Source: Streptomyces nodosus
Lineage (GTDB): Bacteria; Actinomycetota; Actinomycetes; Streptomycetales; Streptomycetaceae
Direction: 5' to 3'
Assembly (NCBI RefSeq): GCF_008704995.1
Contig: NZ_CP023747.1
Span: forward strand, 2,258,501 to 2,322,500
Length of the DNA stretch: 64,000 bases
Part shown: positions 26,978 through 34,603 of the stretch, one piece after another
Layout: each line of letters begins with the position of its first letter
Position numbering within the stretch: position 1 is the stretch's first letter
Made by a program: the position numbers and the translations under genes
Notes under the pieces: generated by a model
What the model was told of the DNA's origin: nothing
Seen by the model: the letters and a program-made list of their open reading frames with translations, nothing else
Database searches by the model: none

Positions 26978-27933
26978 AGGTTGTTCGTCTCCCGGTTCTT
27001 CTCGTGGCTCGTCTGCGCGATGCCCGCGGGAATGTAACCGGTCTGCCCCTTCTTGGCGAGGTCCTTGAGATGCTGCTCGTAGCGCTCGGGGGAGACGACC
27101 TTCACGTTGAACAGCATCCGGGAGTGGTCGACGCCGCAGAGTTCGGCGCACTTGCCCAGGAAGGTGCCCTCCTTGTTGGGGGTCACCTGGAAGGCGTTGG
27201 TGTGGCCCGGGATGACGTCCTGCTTCATCAGGAACGGCACCACCCAGAAGGAGTGGATGACGTCACGCGAGGTGAGGACGAAGCGGACCGTCTTGCCCTT
27301 GGGGAGCCACAGGGTGGGACCCGGGTTGCCGGTCTGCGGGTTCCGCGTGGCGGGGGTGCCGAAGTCGTAGACACCGCCGGCGTTCACCGGGAAGTCCTTC
27401 TTGTACCGGTCCGGGATCGCGTCCAGGTTCGGATCGGTCTTGGCGTCTCCCGTCACACCGGCGACCGGCTCGACGTAGTTGAAGCCCCAGCTCCACTGGT
27501 AGCCGATGACGTTGACGGTGAGGTCGGGCTTCTTGGAGGTGTCCATGAGCTTCGACTCGTCACGGGCCGTGAAGTAGAAGAGCACCGAGACGATGATGAG
27601 GGGGACGACCGTGTACAGCGCCTCGATCGGCATGTTGTACCGGGTCTGCGGAGGGACCTCGACCTTGGTGCGGCTGCGTCGGTGGAAGAACGCGCTCCAC
27701 AGGATCAGGCCCCAGACCAGGCAGCCGACAACGAGCGCGGCCGCCCAGGACCCCTGCCACAGGGAGAGGATCATCGGAGCCTCTTCCGTGGTCGGGGTGG
27801 GCATACCAAGGCGGGGGAAGTCCTTGTATGTGCAACCGGTGGCGGTCGCCAGGACCAGGCCCGCGGTCAGTGCCTGCAGCAGCTTCCGCCGCATCGGGCG
27901 CCGCGGCGAGCGGTCGGAGCCGTTGGGACTCAC
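26974..27933 (-). CDS. ctaC: Cytochrome c oxidase subunit II
   Basis: The 319-residue protein has a lipoprotein-like signal ([13 protein letters not shown]), two membrane helices and a periplasmic-side cupredoxin domain. The CuA site is complete: Cys262, Cys266, His270 and Met273 in [12 protein letters not shown], with a further His in [10 protein letters not shown]. It receives electrons from QcrC and passes them to CtaD. GTG 27933 has GGGAAGG six bases upstream. It is the first gene of ctaCDF, and its promoter region carries a large dyad at 28013-28041. Confidence 0.96.
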   Translation of the reverse strand: MSPNGSDRSPRRPMRRKLLQALTAGLVLATATGCTYKDFPRLGMPTPTTEEAPMILSLWQGSWAAALVVGCLVWGLILWSAFFHRRSRTKVEVPPQTRYNMPIEALYTVVPLIIVSVLFYFTARDESKLMDTSKKPDLTVNVIGYQWSWGFNYVEPVAGVTGDAKTDPNLDAIPDRYKKDFPVNAGGVYDFGTPATRNPQTGNPGPTLWLPKGKTVRFVLTSRDVIHSFWVVPFLMKQDVIPGHTNAFQVTPNKEGTFLGKCAELCGVDHSRMLFNVKVVSPERYEQHLKDLAKKGQTGYIPAGIAQTSHEKNRETNNL

Positions 27934-28012
27934 GTAGCGCCTTCCCGAGAGTCTCGCCCGCGCGGTTGGCTGCGGCCTTCTCGCTGGTCGGTCGCCGCCC
28001 TGCGTCGGGCAG

Positions 28013-28043
28013 GGGTTTGGATGTTTATGCGGACCAAACCCTA
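28013..28043 (-). promoter_or_regulatory. Dyad GGGTTTGG-N13-CCAAACCC over the ctaC -10 box
   Basis: A perfect 8+8 inverted repeat with an AT-rich 13-base centre lies 80-108 bases before ctaC. On the minus strand TAGGGT (28038-28043) is a likely -10 overlapping one arm. The -35 is not clear. Position suggests an operator for ctaCDF or a hairpin near the 5' end of the message. Confidence 0.5.
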
Positions 28044-28153
28044 CTGGACGCCATTTGGAGCCGCGCGGGGAGGGTACCCAACGCGCCGCCGGTCACCCCG
28101 AAGAGGCGGAATGACCGGTTCTGGCCCGCATCTGACAGGGCCTTCGGGTGCCT

Positions 28154-28183
28154 TTCGAGCCGCCGGTTCGCAGGGGTTAGCGT
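28154..28183 (+). promoter_or_regulatory. Probable leaderless promoter of the desulfurase-TusA gene
   Basis: TTCGAG (28154-28159) and TAGCGT (28178-28183) are 18 bases apart, and GTG starts 6 bases after the -10. No ribosome site is present, which supports a leaderless transcript. Confidence 0.45.
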
Positions 28184-28189
28184 GGCGGT

Positions 28190-29566
28190 GTGTCCTACTT
28201 CGACGCCGCTTCCGCGGCCCCCCTGCACCCCGTGGCCCGCCAGGCCCTGACGGCCTCGCTCGACGAGGGCTGGGCCGATCCGTCCCGTCTGTACCGGGAG
28301 GGGCGCCGGGCCCGGCTCCTGCTGGACGCGGCACGTGAGGCGGCGGCGGAGGCGGTGGGCTGCCGCCCGGACGAACTGGTGTTCACCACCTCCGGCACCC
28401 GGGCGGTGCACTCCGGGATCGAGGGGGCGCTGGCGGGCCGCCGCCGGGTGGGCCGCCACCTGATCGTGTCCGCGGTCGAACACTCTTCGGTGCTCCACTC
28501 CGCGGAGGTGCTGCAACGCGACGGGGGCACCGTGACCCGGGTGCCGGTCTCCCGCGCGGGCGCCGTCACCCCGGAGGCGTACGGAGCGGCGCTGCGTCCG
28601 GACACCGCGCTGGCCTGTCTCCAGTCGGCCAACCACGAGGTGGGGACCGTGCAGCCGGTGGCCGAGGTGGCCGAGGTGTGCCGGGCGGCGGGGGTGCCGC
28701 TGCTGGTGGACGCGGCGCAGTCGCTGGGCTGGGGTCCGGTGGACGACGGCTGGTCGCTGCTGACGGCCAGTGCGCACAAATGGGGCGGCCCCTCGGGTGT
28801 CGGGCTTCTGGCCGTACGCAAGGGGGTGCGCTTCGCCCCTCAAGGGCCCGCGGACGAACGGGAGTCGGGGCGGGCCGCCGGCTTCGAGAACATTCCGGCG
28901 ATCGTGGCGGCCGCGGCCTCGCTACGGGCGGTGCGGGAGCAGGCTGCCGGCGAGTCGGTGCGGCTGCGGGAGCTGACGGAGCGCATCCGGGCGCGGGTGC
29001 CGGAGCTGGTCCCCGATGTGGAGGTGGTGGGCGACCCGCGGCGCCGTCTGCCCGGGATCGTCACCTTCTCCTGTCTCTATGTCGACGGGGAAAGCCTGTT
29101 GCACGAGCTGGACCGGGCGGATTTCTCGGTTTCGTCCGGATCGTCCTGCACCAGCAGCACGCTGACACCGAGCCATGTCCTCAAGGCGATGGGGGTGCTC
29201 AGCGAGGGCAATGTCCGGATCTCGCTGCCGTCCGGGACCTCGGCCGAGGAGGTCGACCGGTTCCTCTCGGTGCTGCCGGACGCGGTGGCGACGGTGCGCG
29301 GGAAGCTGGGCGCACCGTCCCCGAGGACCGCCGCCGACCGGGACGCCCTGGTCGTCGACGCCCTCGGCAAGCGCTGCCCGATCCCGGTGATCGAACTGGC
29401 GAAGGTCATCGGGGATGTGCCGGTCGGGGCCAGGGTGCGGGTGCTCTCGGACGACGAGGCGGCGCGTCTGGACATCCCGGCCTGGTGCGAGATGCGGGAG
29501 CAGGAGTACCTCGGGGAGGAGCCGGCGGAGCGGGGCTCCGCCTATACGGTCCGCCGGCTCTCCTAG
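28190..29566 (+). CDS. Cysteine desulfurase fused to a TusA sulfur-carrier domain
   Basis: The 458-residue fusion begins with an IscS/NifS-type domain (1-370). It has the PLP lysine in TASAHKWGGPSGVG and the mobile catalytic Cys in SSGSSCTSSTLTPSHVL, a group I pattern. The C-terminal part (about 388-458) is a TusA domain with the persulfide motif in LGKRCPIPVIELAKVI. In one chain it could release sulfur from cysteine and take it up as a TusA persulfide for tRNA thiolation or cofactor synthesis. It is divergent from ctaC and upstream of an ErpA-like carrier region. The start is probably leaderless GTG 28190. Confidence 0.87.
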   Translation: MSYFDAASAAPLHPVARQALTASLDEGWADPSRLYREGRRARLLLDAAREAAAEAVGCRPDELVFTTSGTRAVHSGIEGALAGRRRVGRHLIVSAVEHSSVLHSAEVLQRDGGTVTRVPVSRAGAVTPEAYGAALRPDTALACLQSANHEVGTVQPVAEVAEVCRAAGVPLLVDAAQSLGWGPVDDGWSLLTASAHKWGGPSGVGLLAVRKGVRFAPQGPADERESGRAAGFENIPAIVAAAASLRAVREQAAGESVRLRELTERIRARVPELVPDVEVVGDPRRRLPGIVTFSCLYVDGESLLHELDRADFSVSSGSSCTSSTLTPSHVLKAMGVLSEGNVRISLPSGTSAEEVDRFLSVLPDAVATVRGKLGAPSPRTAADRDALVVDALGKRCPIPVIELAKVIGDVPVGARVRVLSDDEAARLDIPAWCEMREQEYLGEEPAERGSAYTVRRLS

Positions 29567-29595
29567 TACTCCCGTAGTACTCCTGCTACTCCGGG

Positions 29596-29625
29596 CGCGC
29601 CGCCTCCTTCGGGGGAGGCGGCGCG
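29596..29625. terminator. Bidirectional terminator
   Basis: A perfect 12-bp stem CGCGCCGCCTCC/GGAGGCGGCGCG with loop ttcggg lies between the converging genes ending at 29566 and 29635. The short repeats TAGTACTCC just before it are of no clear meaning. Confidence 0.8.
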
Positions 29626-29634
29626 GGTGCCGGG

Positions 29635-30609
29635 TCAGATCAGGAACTTCTGGACCTCGAGCGCGGCCTCGTCGCCGTAGGCCTTGGTGAAGCGGTCCAT
29701 GAAGTGGGCGCGGCGCAGCTGGTACTCCTGGGTGCCCAGGGTCTCGATGACCAGGGTCGCCAGCATGCAGCCGACCTGGGCCGCGCGCTCGTGCGAGACG
29801 CCCCAGACCAGGCCCGACAGAAAGCCCGCGCGGAAGGCGTCCCCGACGCCCGTCGGGTCGACCTTGGCCGTCTCCTCGGGCACCCCGACCTCGACCGGGT
29901 CCTCGCCGGACCGCTCGATGCGCACGCCCCGGGAGCCGAGGGTGGTCACCCGGTGGCCCACCTTGGCCAGGATCTCGGCGTCGGTCAGGCCCGTCTTGGT
30001 CTCGATGAGCCCCTTCTCGTACTCGTTGGAGAAGAGGTAGGTCGCCCCGTCCAGCAGTATCCGGATCTCGTCGCCGTTCATGCGTGCGATCTGCTGCGAG
30101 AAGTCCGCGGCGAACGGGATGGACCGGCTGCGGCACTCCTCCGTGTGGCGCATCATCGCCTCCGGATCGTCGGCGCCGATCAGCACCAGATCGAGACCGC
30201 CCACCCGGTCGGCCACCGTCTTGAGCTCGATGAGGCGGGCCTCGCTCATCGCACCGGTGTAGAAGGAGCCGATCTGGTTGTGGTCGGCGTCGGTGGTGCA
30301 CACGAAGCGGGCGGTGTGCTGGGTCTCGGAGATGCGCACCGACGTCGTGTCCACGCCGTGCCGGTCCAGCCATGCCCGGTACTCGTCGAAGTCCGAGCCG
30401 GCCGCGCCGACCAGGATCGGCGCGGTGCCGAGCTGCCCCATGCCGAAGGCGATGTTCGCGCCCACCCCGCCGCGGCGCACGTCCAGGCGGTCGACCAGGA
30501 AGGAGAGCGAGACCGTGTGCAGCTGGTCGGCGACGAGCTGGTCCGAGAAACGCCCGGGGAAGGTCATGAGGTGGTCGGTGGCGATGGAGCCGGTGACTGC
30601 GATACGCAC
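29635..30609 (-). CDS. PfkB-family carbohydrate/adenosine kinase
   Basis: The 324-residue ribokinase-fold enzyme has RRGGVGANIAFGMGQLG near residue 46 (first PfkB signature) and VDPTGVGDAFRAGFLSG (second signature with the anion hole and catalytic Asp). It phosphorylates a sugar or nucleoside with ATP; adenosine kinase-like members share this size, but the substrate is not fixed by sequence alone. GTG 30609 gives the normal N-terminal MRIAVTGSIATDHL-type strand. AGGAG lies 12 bases upstream, rather far. A TAGCGT box at 30653-30658 on the minus strand is a candidate -10. Confidence 0.85.
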   Translation of the reverse strand: MRIAVTGSIATDHLMTFPGRFSDQLVADQLHTVSLSFLVDRLDVRRGGVGANIAFGMGQLGTAPILVGAAGSDFDEYRAWLDRHGVDTTSVRISETQHTARFVCTTDADHNQIGSFYTGAMSEARLIELKTVADRVGGLDLVLIGADDPEAMMRHTEECRSRSIPFAADFSQQIARMNGDEIRILLDGATYLFSNEYEKGLIETKTGLTDAEILAKVGHRVTTLGSRGVRIERSGEDPVEVGVPEETAKVDPTGVGDAFRAGFLSGLVWGVSHERAAQVGCMLATLVIETLGTQEYQLRRAHFMDRFTKAYGDEAALEVQKFLI

Positions 30610-30874
30610 GGCGAGGACACGCTCCTGTGGAGGAGAGGGGGATTGACAGTTCACGCTACCCGTTCCGCACGGACCGTGACAGGACGGCCCCGGGCGCGCC
30701 CCGGAGGTCTTCGACCGGGGCCGGACCGGACCGGGGAGCGGGAGCCGGTGCCGCGGGGCACGGCGCCGGGGCCCATGAGCCGGTGCCGCGAGGCTCGCTG
30801 CCGGCGCCCGTGGGCCCGGTCCGATCCCGGACGAGAGGTCCCGGGGAACCGTGCGCTCCCCCGCCACGTCCCAC

Positions 30875-30937
30875 CCTCGTCCCCGCGCGCCGGGGACGAG
30901 GTACGACCCCGCCGTGGCCGCTCGTGGCACGGCGGGG
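30875..30937. other. Two strong hairpins in the 365-base divergent spacer 30610-30974
   Basis: CCTCGTCCCCG-cgcgc-CGGGGACGAGG (30875-30901) and CCCCGCCGTG-N11-CACGGCGGGG (30907-30937) lie back to back just before the membrane protein gene at 30975. GAGCCGGTGCCGCG also occurs twice in the spacer near 30739 and 30777. The hairpins could be leader structures or an insulator; no gene is seen in the spacer. Confidence 0.5.
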
Positions 30938-30974
30938 CCGGCCGGGACGGCAGTGGAGCCGAAGGAGCGATGCG

Positions 30975-32507
30975 GTGAACACCGAGCAACCCGACGAGGC
31001 GAACGACGCCCTCGAGACCGCCGAGGACGGGGACGGAAGCGCGCCCCGCCGACGGCGCTCCCTGGTCGTCGCCTCGGTCGCGGCGGCGGTCCTGCTCGCC
31101 GGGGGCGGCGGGGTCCTGCTCGCCACGGGCGCGTCCGGGGGAACCGGGGGATCCGCCGCGCCGGGCGGGGACGGCGCTCCCCCGCCGCTGGTCCTCGACG
31201 GGCGGGGCGAGGGCGCCGCCCCCGGTATCGCGGTGGGCGAGCCCGACCCGTACGGCACGGAGTACAAGGTGACGGGCAGCCTCCCCGACGGCCCGGACTC
31301 CGCCCCCGTGTACTGGGCGAAGGGCCGGGTGACGCGGGACGAGGTGGCGCGGCTCGCCGAGGCGCTGGACCTGCTCGGCACACCACGGCTGGTGGGCTCC
31401 GTCTGGCAGGTGGGGACCGCCGAGGACGGTGCCGAACCGTATCTGCGGGTGGACCGGGACGCGCCGGGGCAGTGGACGTACAGCGCGCGTCCGCAGGGGA
31501 GCGACAACTGCCTCCGGGGCAGGCCCTGCAAGCCGTCCGGCTCCGCCGCGACGGGCGCGGGGACCGGGCCGGTGAGCGGGACGACCGCGAAGAGGGCGGC
31601 CGCTCCCGTGCTGACGGCGGCCGGTCAGGGCGACGCACGGCTGGACGCGTCCCAGCTCATGGGGCAGGCGCGGGTGGTGAACGCCGAGCCGCGGGTGGGC
31701 GGGCTGCCCACCGCCGGCTGGACGACCGGCCTCCGGATCGGCTCCGACGGCACGGTCATCGGCGGGAGCGGCAGGCTGAAGGCACCGGTCGAGGGAGCCG
31801 TGTATCCGGTCGTCGACGCGCGGCGGGCGCTGGACCTGCCGCACGGGACGACCCCCTCGTACGGCCGCAAGGGCATCGGCGGCTGTATCGGGCCCGTACC
31901 GCTGAAGGACCGGGACGAGGCTCCGTGCACGGCGTCCACCGTTGCCCCGGAGCGGCCGTCGGCGTCCGTGCGGGGAGCGGTGTTCGGGCTGGCCGCGGAG
32001 GCGGTGGCAGGCCGGCCGGTACTGGTGCCGTCATGGCTGTTCCAGGTGCGGCCGGCGGGGGGCGCGGAGGACATCACGGTGACGCGTCCGGCGGTCGACC
32101 CGCGGTACACGACCCCGCCGCGGGCCGCCTCGACCGGGGATCCGGGCACGGGTGGACCCGGCAGGAGCGACCAGTCCACCGGGGCTTCCGCACGACGTGC
32201 CGTGGAGGTCCTGGGCTACGACGCCGACGGCCGGGACCTCACCGTGTCCTACCAGGGCGGTGTGTGTGCCGACTATGCGGTGTCCGTGGACGAGGGCTCC
32301 GGCGAGGTGACGGTCACCGTGACCGAGACGTCCGCTCCGGGCCGGATCTGCATCATGGTCGCCAAGCAGTACCGGGAGACGGTGCGGCTCCGGGAGCCGC
32401 TCGGGGACCGTGCGGTGGTGGGCGGTGACGGCGAGCCGGTGCCCAGGGGCGTCCCGGCCGGCCCGTCACCGCCGTCCGCCGACGGGCCGGGCCCGGTCCG
32501 GTCGTAG
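30975..32507 (+). CDS. Unidentified single-pass membrane-anchored protein
   Basis: I do not recognise a family for this 510-residue protein. It has an acidic N-terminal tail, a basic patch RRRR, one membrane helix (SLVVASVAAAVLLAGGGGVLLA) and a large extracytoplasmic part rich in Gly, Pro and Thr. Two paired cysteine regions (DNCLRGRPCK, and GGCIGP with EAPCT) could form disulfides. Two beta-rich segments near 260-300 and 385-460 are separated by low-complexity linkers. GTG 30975 has AAGGAG 8 bases upstream. Similar large membrane proteins occur in Streptomyces, but no function is known to me. Confidence 0.8.
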   Translation: MNTEQPDEANDALETAEDGDGSAPRRRRSLVVASVAAAVLLAGGGGVLLATGASGGTGGSAAPGGDGAPPPLVLDGRGEGAAPGIAVGEPDPYGTEYKVTGSLPDGPDSAPVYWAKGRVTRDEVARLAEALDLLGTPRLVGSVWQVGTAEDGAEPYLRVDRDAPGQWTYSARPQGSDNCLRGRPCKPSGSAATGAGTGPVSGTTAKRAAAPVLTAAGQGDARLDASQLMGQARVVNAEPRVGGLPTAGWTTGLRIGSDGTVIGGSGRLKAPVEGAVYPVVDARRALDLPHGTTPSYGRKGIGGCIGPVPLKDRDEAPCTASTVAPERPSASVRGAVFGLAAEAVAGRPVLVPSWLFQVRPAGGAEDITVTRPAVDPRYTTPPRAASTGDPGTGGPGRSDQSTGASARRAVEVLGYDADGRDLTVSYQGGVCADYAVSVDEGSGEVTVTVTETSAPGRICIMVAKQYRETVRLREPLGDRAVVGGDGEPVPRGVPAGPSPPSADGPGPVRS

Positions 32508-32543
32508 GGAACGCGGAACCGCGGCGGAGGAGCCCCGGACACA

Positions 32544-32582
32544 CGAAGGCGGCGTCCCCTTGCGGAGGGGGCGCCGCCTTCG
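32544..32582. terminator. Bidirectional terminator
   Basis: A 16-bp stem CGAAGGCGGCGTCCCC/GGGGGCGCCGCCTTCG (one G-T pair) with a 7-base loop lies between the converging genes ending at 32507 and 32613. Confidence 0.8.
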
Positions 32583-32612
32583 GTCCGCGCACCGTGGCCG
32601 GTCGCGGTGTGC

Positions 32613-32969
32613 TCAGCTGAAGGAGTCGCCGCAGGCGCAGGAGCCCGTCGCGTTCGGGTTGTCGATGGTGAAGCCCTGCTTCTCGATGGTGTCGACGAAG
32701 TCGATGGTGGCGCCGCCCAGGTAGGGGGCGCTCATACGGTCGGTGACGACCTTGACTCCGTCGAAGTCCTTCTTCACGTCGCCGTCGAGGGAGCGCTCGT
32801 CGAAGAAGAGCTGGTAGCGCAGGCCGGAGCAGCCGCCGGGCTGGACGGCGACGCGCAGCGCCAGGTCCTCACGGCCTTCCTGGTCGAGCAGGGCCTTGAC
32901 CTTGGCCGCAGCGGCGTCGGTCAGGATGATGCCGTCGGTGACGGTGGTGGTCTCGTCCTGTACGGACAT
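32613..32969 (-). CDS. erpA: Iron-sulfur cluster insertion protein, ErpA/A-type carrier
   Basis: The 118-residue A-type carrier has the three conserved cysteines: one in QPGGCSGLRYQLFF and two in the C-terminal GSCACGDSF. It delivers Fe-S clusters to apo-proteins. The length is normal. The ATG at 32969 has GGGAGAG 6 bases upstream. It is divergent from nadA, whose product needs a 4Fe-4S cluster, so cluster delivery to NadA is a reasonable guess. Confidence 0.92.
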   Translation of the reverse strand: MSVQDETTTVTDGIILTDAAAAKVKALLDQEGREDLALRVAVQPGGCSGLRYQLFFDERSLDGDVKKDFDGVKVVTDRMSAPYLGGATIDFVDTIEKQGFTIDNPNATGSCACGDSFS

Positions 32970-33224
32970 CTACATCTCTCCCGGGTTGTACGGAGACTGC
33001 TTGCCGACGGGTGCAACCGGCGCGGCCGCGGATTCATTCCGGGCCGGGAGCATGTCTTTTCGCTTCTCCCTCATGCTCGCACACCCGGCGGAACCCGCAC
33101 AGCGGCCTGTGGACGGGCCTCGTCCGTCGGAGGGACGGCGTCCGCCCGCCGGGGGATCCATGTCTCGGTCCGGGATTCACGTCACATGGACGCTATCGCC
33201 GTCGTCAATCTGACGTGAAGCGGT

Positions 33225-33230
33225 TATGAT
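33225..33230 (+). promoter_or_regulatory. Probable -10 box (TATGAT) of nadA
   Basis: TATGAT lies in the AT-richest stretch of the 353-base spacer 32970-33322. No good -35 is seen 16-18 bases upstream. TGACG at 33211 and CGTCA at 33236 form a spaced dyad around it and might bind a regulator. The rest of the spacer shows nothing else recognisable. Confidence 0.45.
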
Positions 33231-33322
33231 AGATAGCGTCATTTCGACGAAAAGGCGTGTCCCGCATGTCCCGCCGACCCGTCCGAGGGCCGGCGAGCCG
33301 CAGAACAGAAAGGGTGCGTGTC

Positions 33323-34507
33323 GTGACCACCGCCCAACCCCAGGAGCTCGACGTCCAGCCGACGCCCCTCGCCCTGCTGTTGCTCGGCCGTGAGGCCGAT
33401 CCGAGGAGCGAGCGAGGCGTGGAGTGTCCCGGCGACCTGCCCTCCCCGTCCGACCCGGACCTGGTCGAGCGCGCCCGGGTGGCCAAGGAGAAGCTCGGGG
33501 ACAAGGTCTTCGTGCTCGGCCACCACTACCAGCGCGACGAGGTCATCCAGTTCGCCGATGTCACGGGCGACTCCTTCAAGCTGGCCCGGGAGGCCGCGGC
33601 GCGGCCGGAGGCCGAGTACATCGTCTTCTGCGGTGTGCACTTCATGGCGGAGTCGGCGGACATCCTCACCTCCGACGAGCAGAAGGTGGTCCTGCCGGAC
33701 CTGGCGGCCGGCTGCTCCATGGCCGACATGGCGACGGCCGAACAGGTCGCCGAGTGCTGGGACGTGCTGACCGAGGCGGGCGTCGCCGAGCAGGTGGTGC
33801 CGGTCTCGTACATGAACTCGTCCGCCGACATCAAGGCGTTCACGGGTCGGCACGGCGGCACCATCTGCACCTCCTCGAACGCGAAGCGGGCCCTGGAGTG
33901 GGCCTTCCAGCAGGGCGAGAAGGTCCTGTTCCTCCCGGACCAGCACCTGGGCCGCAACACGGCGGTACGGGACCTGGGCATGTCGCTCGAGGACTGCGTC
34001 GTCTACAACCCGCACAAGCCGAACGGCGGGCTGACGGCCGAGGAGCTGCGCGCCGCCACGATGATCCTGTGGCGTGGCCACTGCTCGGTGCACGGCCGCT
34101 TCAACCTGGACTCGGTGAACGACGTCCGGGAGCGGATCCCCGGGGTGAACGTGCTGGTCCACCCCGAGTGCCGGCACGAGGTCGTGGCCGCCGCGGACCA
34201 CGTCGGCTCGACGGAGTACATCATCAAGGCGCTGGAGGCGGCACCGGCGGGCTCCAAGTGGGCCATCGGCACCGAGCTCAACCTCGTACGGCGGCTGGCA
34301 AATCGTTTCGCCTCGGAGGACAAGGAGATCGTCTTCCTCGACCGGACGGTGTGCTTCTGCTCGACGATGAACCGCATCGACCTGCCGCACCTGGTGTGGG
34401 CACTGGAGTCGCTGGCGGAGGGCAACCTGGTCAACCGCATCGAGGTGGACAAGGAGACGGAGTCCTTCGCGAAGCTGGCCCTGGAACGCATGCTGGCGCT
34501 GCCGTAG
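33323..34507 (+). CDS. nadA: Quinolinate synthase
   Basis: The 394-residue enzyme condenses iminoaspartate with dihydroxyacetone phosphate to quinolinate in de novo NAD synthesis. Its 4Fe-4S cysteines are in VFCGVHFM, VHPECRHEV and RTVCFCSTM, and the substrate loop includes LGHHYQRDEV. GTG 33323 is chosen because AAAGGG lies 8 bases upstream and it gives the expected length; the frame is open to 33257. No nadB or nadC is adjacent. Confidence 0.93.
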   Translation: MTTAQPQELDVQPTPLALLLLGREADPRSERGVECPGDLPSPSDPDLVERARVAKEKLGDKVFVLGHHYQRDEVIQFADVTGDSFKLAREAAARPEAEYIVFCGVHFMAESADILTSDEQKVVLPDLAAGCSMADMATAEQVAECWDVLTEAGVAEQVVPVSYMNSSADIKAFTGRHGGTICTSSNAKRALEWAFQQGEKVLFLPDQHLGRNTAVRDLGMSLEDCVVYNPHKPNGGLTAEELRAATMILWRGHCSVHGRFNLDSVNDVRERIPGVNVLVHPECRHEVVAAADHVGSTEYIIKALEAAPAGSKWAIGTELNLVRRLANRFASEDKEIVFLDRTVCFCSTMNRIDLPHLVWALESLAEGNLVNRIEVDKETESFAKLALERMLALP

Positions 34508-34552
34508 CGCTCCCGCGCCGATGGGGCCGTGTCCCACCCCGCGAAAGACGGC

Positions 34553-34588
34553 GAGGCCCGGCCCGCACATCCGTGCGGGCCGGGCCTC
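34553..34588. terminator. Bidirectional terminator
   Basis: A perfect 16-bp stem GAGGCCCGGCCCGCAC/GTGCGGGCCGGGCCTC with loop atcc lies between nadA and the RND exporter gene, which converge. Confidence 0.85.
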
Positions 34589-34603
34589 TGCCCTGTCGGG
34601 ACG

